This document shows, in pieces, positions 62,044-64,000 of a DNA stretch of 64,000 bases (position 1 is the first letter of the stretch; every line of letters begins with the position of its first letter). Origin of the DNA: JAAYXS01 sp043820985 (lineage in GTDB: Bacteria > Planctomycetota > Phycisphaerae > UBA1845 > Fen-1342). The notes under the pieces are model-generated. The model was not told the origin of the DNA. It made no database searches and worked only from the letters and a program-made list of their open reading frames with translations. The stretch covers positions 29,651-93,650 of the forward strand of contig JBDRDH010000180.1 in the NCBI GenBank assembly GCA_043820985.1, in the 5' to 3' direction. The position numbers and the translations under genes are program-made.

Positions 62044-63186
62044 ATGACAATGCCCTCATACTTACCCAGCCTGTACGTCCACATACCCTTCTGTCGGTCG
62101 CGCTGCGCTTATTGTGATTTTTATTCCACCGTCCTGAGCCCACCAACTGTCCCACCGCTGCTTGACGCACTGCTGAACGAGCTTGAACAGGTCAGATTAC
62201 GCTATTGGCCGGCATGTCAGACCATCTTCATTGGCGGCGGCACGCCAACCGTACTGCCGGCCGTGCAGCTTGAGCGTCTGCTGCAAGGCTGCCGGCGGCT
62301 GACGCGGCCCAGCGCGAACATCGAGTTCACCGTGGAGGCCAATCCAGCCACGGTTGATCGTGAAACCGCGGAAATCCTGGCCACGGCCGGCGTCAACCGG
62401 GTGTCAATCGGAGCACAGTCATTTGAACCGGCGGAATTACGCGTGCTTGGCCGCACTCATCAACCCGAACAAGTCGGTGAGACAGTCGCTATCTGCCGTG
62501 GACATGACATAAAACGGATCAGCTTGGACCTGATCTTCGCGATTCCCGGACAGACGTTGAAGTCATGGCGGACAATCCTGCAAGCGGCTGTCGCCCTGGA
62601 GCCAGAGCATCTTTCCTGTTACGGGCTGACGTACGAGCCCGGTACGCGGCTAGCGGCAGACCTGCGCGCCGGTCGGGTGACGCGTGTCGAGCACGATCTG
62701 GAAGCCGACATGTACGAGGCGACGATCGATGACCTGGCCGCCGCCGGGTATCAGCAATACGAGATCAGCAATTTCTGCCACCCCGGCGGGCAGTGCCGTC
62801 ACAATCTCACCTACTGGCACAATGAATCCTACCTGGGCATCGGTCCCTCGGCGTCGGGCTACATCGACGGTGTGCGTTATAAAAACGTGGCGGATATCGC
62901 CGAGTATATTCAGTCCATAAACTCCGGTCGGTCGCCGCGCTGCGAGGAAGAGTGTCTCTCGCCTACCAGGTCGGCGGGCGAGACGGCCATGCTGGCTTTA
63001 CGCCTGATCGAGGGCCTAAACCGGCGCCGCTTTGCTGACCGTTTCGGACACGACCCGGTCGAGCACTTCGCGGCAGCCGTCGAGCGTCACGTCGCTGACG
63101 GCCTGCTGGAGGTTACTGACGAAGCCATCCGCCTGACTCGGCGGGGGCTGCTCCTGGCCAACACCGTCATCGCGGATCTTATTTGA
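62044..63186 (+). CDS. hemW: Radical SAM heme chaperone HemW
   Basis: A 380-residue protein with the radical-SAM cluster CRSRCAYCDF, the GGGTP motif in IFIGGGTPTVLP, and HemW blocks EANPATVDRETAEILATAGVNRVSIGAQSF, LSCYGLTYEPGT, YQQYEISNF and RHNLTYWHNESYLGIGPSA. HemW belongs to the coproporphyrinogen-oxidase-like family but inserts heme into proteins. That fits a genome with several c-type cytochromes and respiratory enzymes. The third-codon ATG is an equal start choice. Confidence 0.92.
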   Translation: MTMPSYLPSLYVHIPFCRSRCAYCDFYSTVLSPPTVPPLLDALLNELEQVRLRYWPACQTIFIGGGTPTVLPAVQLERLLQGCRRLTRPSANIEFTVEANPATVDRETAEILATAGVNRVSIGAQSFEPAELRVLGRTHQPEQVGETVAICRGHDIKRISLDLIFAIPGQTLKSWRTILQAAVALEPEHLSCYGLTYEPGTRLAADLRAGRVTRVEHDLEADMYEATIDDLAAAGYQQYEISNFCHPGGQCRHNLTYWHNESYLGIGPSASGYIDGVRYKNVADIAEYIQSINSGRSPRCEEECLSPTRSAGETAMLALRLIEGLNRRRFADRFGHDPVEHFAAAVERHVADGLLEVTDEAIRLTRRGLLLANTVIADLI

Positions 63187-63187
63187 A

Positions 63188-63469
63188 CGCACCGCCGCGC
63201 CGGCGGGCAGCTTCGCGCCCAACGAGCTTGGCATCCACGACATCAGCGGCAACGTCTACGAATGGTGCTGGGACTGGAACGGCGAGGACTACTACGCGGC
63301 CAGCCCGGTGGAGAATCCCACCGGTCCGGCCAGCGGCGAGCTGCGGGCCTGCCGCGATGTCGGTTTCGGCTGTCCGATCCGTAACGAAGCGGTCGCCAGC
63401 CGTGGTATGGGCGAGCCAGACCTGACCTTCGGTTGGGGCGGCTTCCGCGTAGCCCGGAGCGTGCGCTGA
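63188..63469 (+). pseudogene. C-terminal fragment of a formylglycine-generating-enzyme-type protein
   Basis: Directly after hemW the plus strand reads GSFAPNELGIHDISGNVYEWCWDW, YYAASPVENPTGPASGELRACRD and ends WGGFRVARSVR before TGA 63467-63469. These are the C-terminal blocks of FGE-sulfatase/SUMF1-type domains. The central RVLRGGSW...CRSAxR part is scrambled, and the N-terminal two thirds is missing, so it is a remnant with no start of its own. Confidence 0.7.
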
Positions 63470-63557
63470 GCATTTCGCTAACCACAATCCGAGCCCCGAG
63501 CGCCAGCGAGTGGGTTTAGTTCTCCAAGCCCGATCCGAGCCCTACTTATGTCGCGCA

Positions 63558-63986
63558 TCAACGGGAAAGGTCATCCACTTGTTCCAAAGAGGTCTCGGGC
63601 GGAGCGATGCCAAACGCGGTTCGTAGAGACGCGGCGAGGCGTTGTTCGTCGTAGATGACGCCGCACTCCGGGCATGGATGCGGTAGGGGCAGGCCGTGCA
63701 GTGAATAACCGCAGTAAAGGCACTCCTTACGTGTCAGAGCTTTGGCATAGCGGCGTGCCCGGAGAAATGATAGCTCGCGTTGGAGCAGCATCATGAACAT
63801 GAAGACAGGCAAGAATACGACCACAACGGTCCCCGAAGTTCCGCCGAGAGACAGGACCCACACAATCAGGCCCAGCGGAATGGCCAGAGCCATTATGCGG
63901 CCCAGCAGCATGGCCCGGCGGACGGCCAGCGGCAGCTTGTAGAGTTTGATGCTCTCCTTCTCGCGCTTGTTCTGCCACCACATCAT
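63558..63986 (-). CDS. Small membrane protein with C-terminal zinc ribbon
   Basis: A 142-residue protein with two adjacent hydrophobic helices (MALAIPLGLIVWVLSL and TVVVVFLPVFMFMMLL) and then CLYCGYSLHGLPLPHPCPECG, a zinc ribbon frequent in hypothetical proteins of Planctomycetota. The function is unknown. GGAGG lies 7 bases before the ATG at 63986. No neighbour on the same strand is visible before the window ends. Confidence 0.72.
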   Translation of the reverse strand: MMWWQNKREKESIKLYKLPLAVRRAMLLGRIMALAIPLGLIVWVLSLGGTSGTVVVVFLPVFMFMMLLQRELSFLRARRYAKALTRKECLYCGYSLHGLPLPHPCPECGVIYDEQRLAASLRTAFGIAPPETSLEQVDDLSR

Positions 63987-64000
63987 CGTGATACCTCCCA

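Overview
The window looks like a chromosomal segment of a member of the Planctomycetota, probably an anaerobe or facultative anaerobe. Pointers are the pair of planctomycete-typical secretome genes (DUF1501 and DUF1549/DUF1553 proteins) next to a PPC-domain protein, Ser/Thr kinases fused to membrane sensor domains, FHA proteins, an ECF sigma factor with a C-terminal Cys/His extension, and a small CxxCGY...CPECG zinc-ribbon membrane protein. The class cannot be fixed from sequence alone.

Region 1 (about 0.3-11.4 kb, all minus strand) is a formate dehydrogenase operon. It is read from fdhA (a selenoprotein: in-frame TGA plus a hairpin placed as in E. coli fdhF) through an Fe-S subunit, an NrfD-type membrane subunit, a diheme cytochrome, fdhE, a small protein, a MobB-FdhD fusion, a ModE-like regulator, a pentaheme cytochrome and mobA. 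It encodes catalytic subunit, maturation, molybdenum cofactor synthesis and a route for electrons to the quinone/cytochrome pool.

Region 2 (11.4-20.1 kb) holds a decayed sugar-binding lipoprotein gene, a Lon-like protease, and the PPC, DUF1501 and DUF1549/1553 cluster.

Region 3 (20.3-33.6 kb, minus strand) is the most interesting part. It is a tightly packed operon of a MarR-type regulator with a Cys-rich tail, a four-subunit 2-oxoacid:ferredoxin oxidoreductase (korDABC) and two heterodisulfide-reductase-like modules: tandem HdrA + MvhD + HdrD-like, then HdrA-MvhD fusion + zinc ribbon + HdrC + HdrB, ending in a GNAT acetyltransferase. Both hdrA genes are split by an in-frame TGA at the same position, where HdrA has a conserved Cys, and each TGA is followed by the same GGUC-loop hairpin. 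I read both as selenocysteine proteins. Together with FdhA this gives three selenoproteins in about 20 kb. The operon plausibly encodes a flavin-based electron bifurcating or confurcating complex fed by oxidative decarboxylation of a 2-oxoacid; partners and substrates are inferred.

Region 4 (34.0-46.3 kb) has a hemerythrin-like gene, a REP-associated (Y1) transposase with a partly duplicated 5' end abutting a remnant of a transaldolase gene, an ECF sigma factor, two large membrane Ser/Thr kinases, an FHA protein and a 3D-domain protein. Region 5 (46.5-54 kb) is housekeeping: tpiA, secG, yicC, tatD, a sugar-nucleotide epimerase, an alanine-racemase-like gene, queA and aroA. Region 6 (54-64 kb) has a LexA/CI-like regulator with a changed nucleophile motif, a 1691-residue secreted M6-peptidase-like PKD protein with a strong terminator and a long leader, an FHA protein, hemW, a formylglycine-generating-enzyme fragment and a zinc-ribbon membrane protein. 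No tRNA, rRNA or CRISPR array was recognised.
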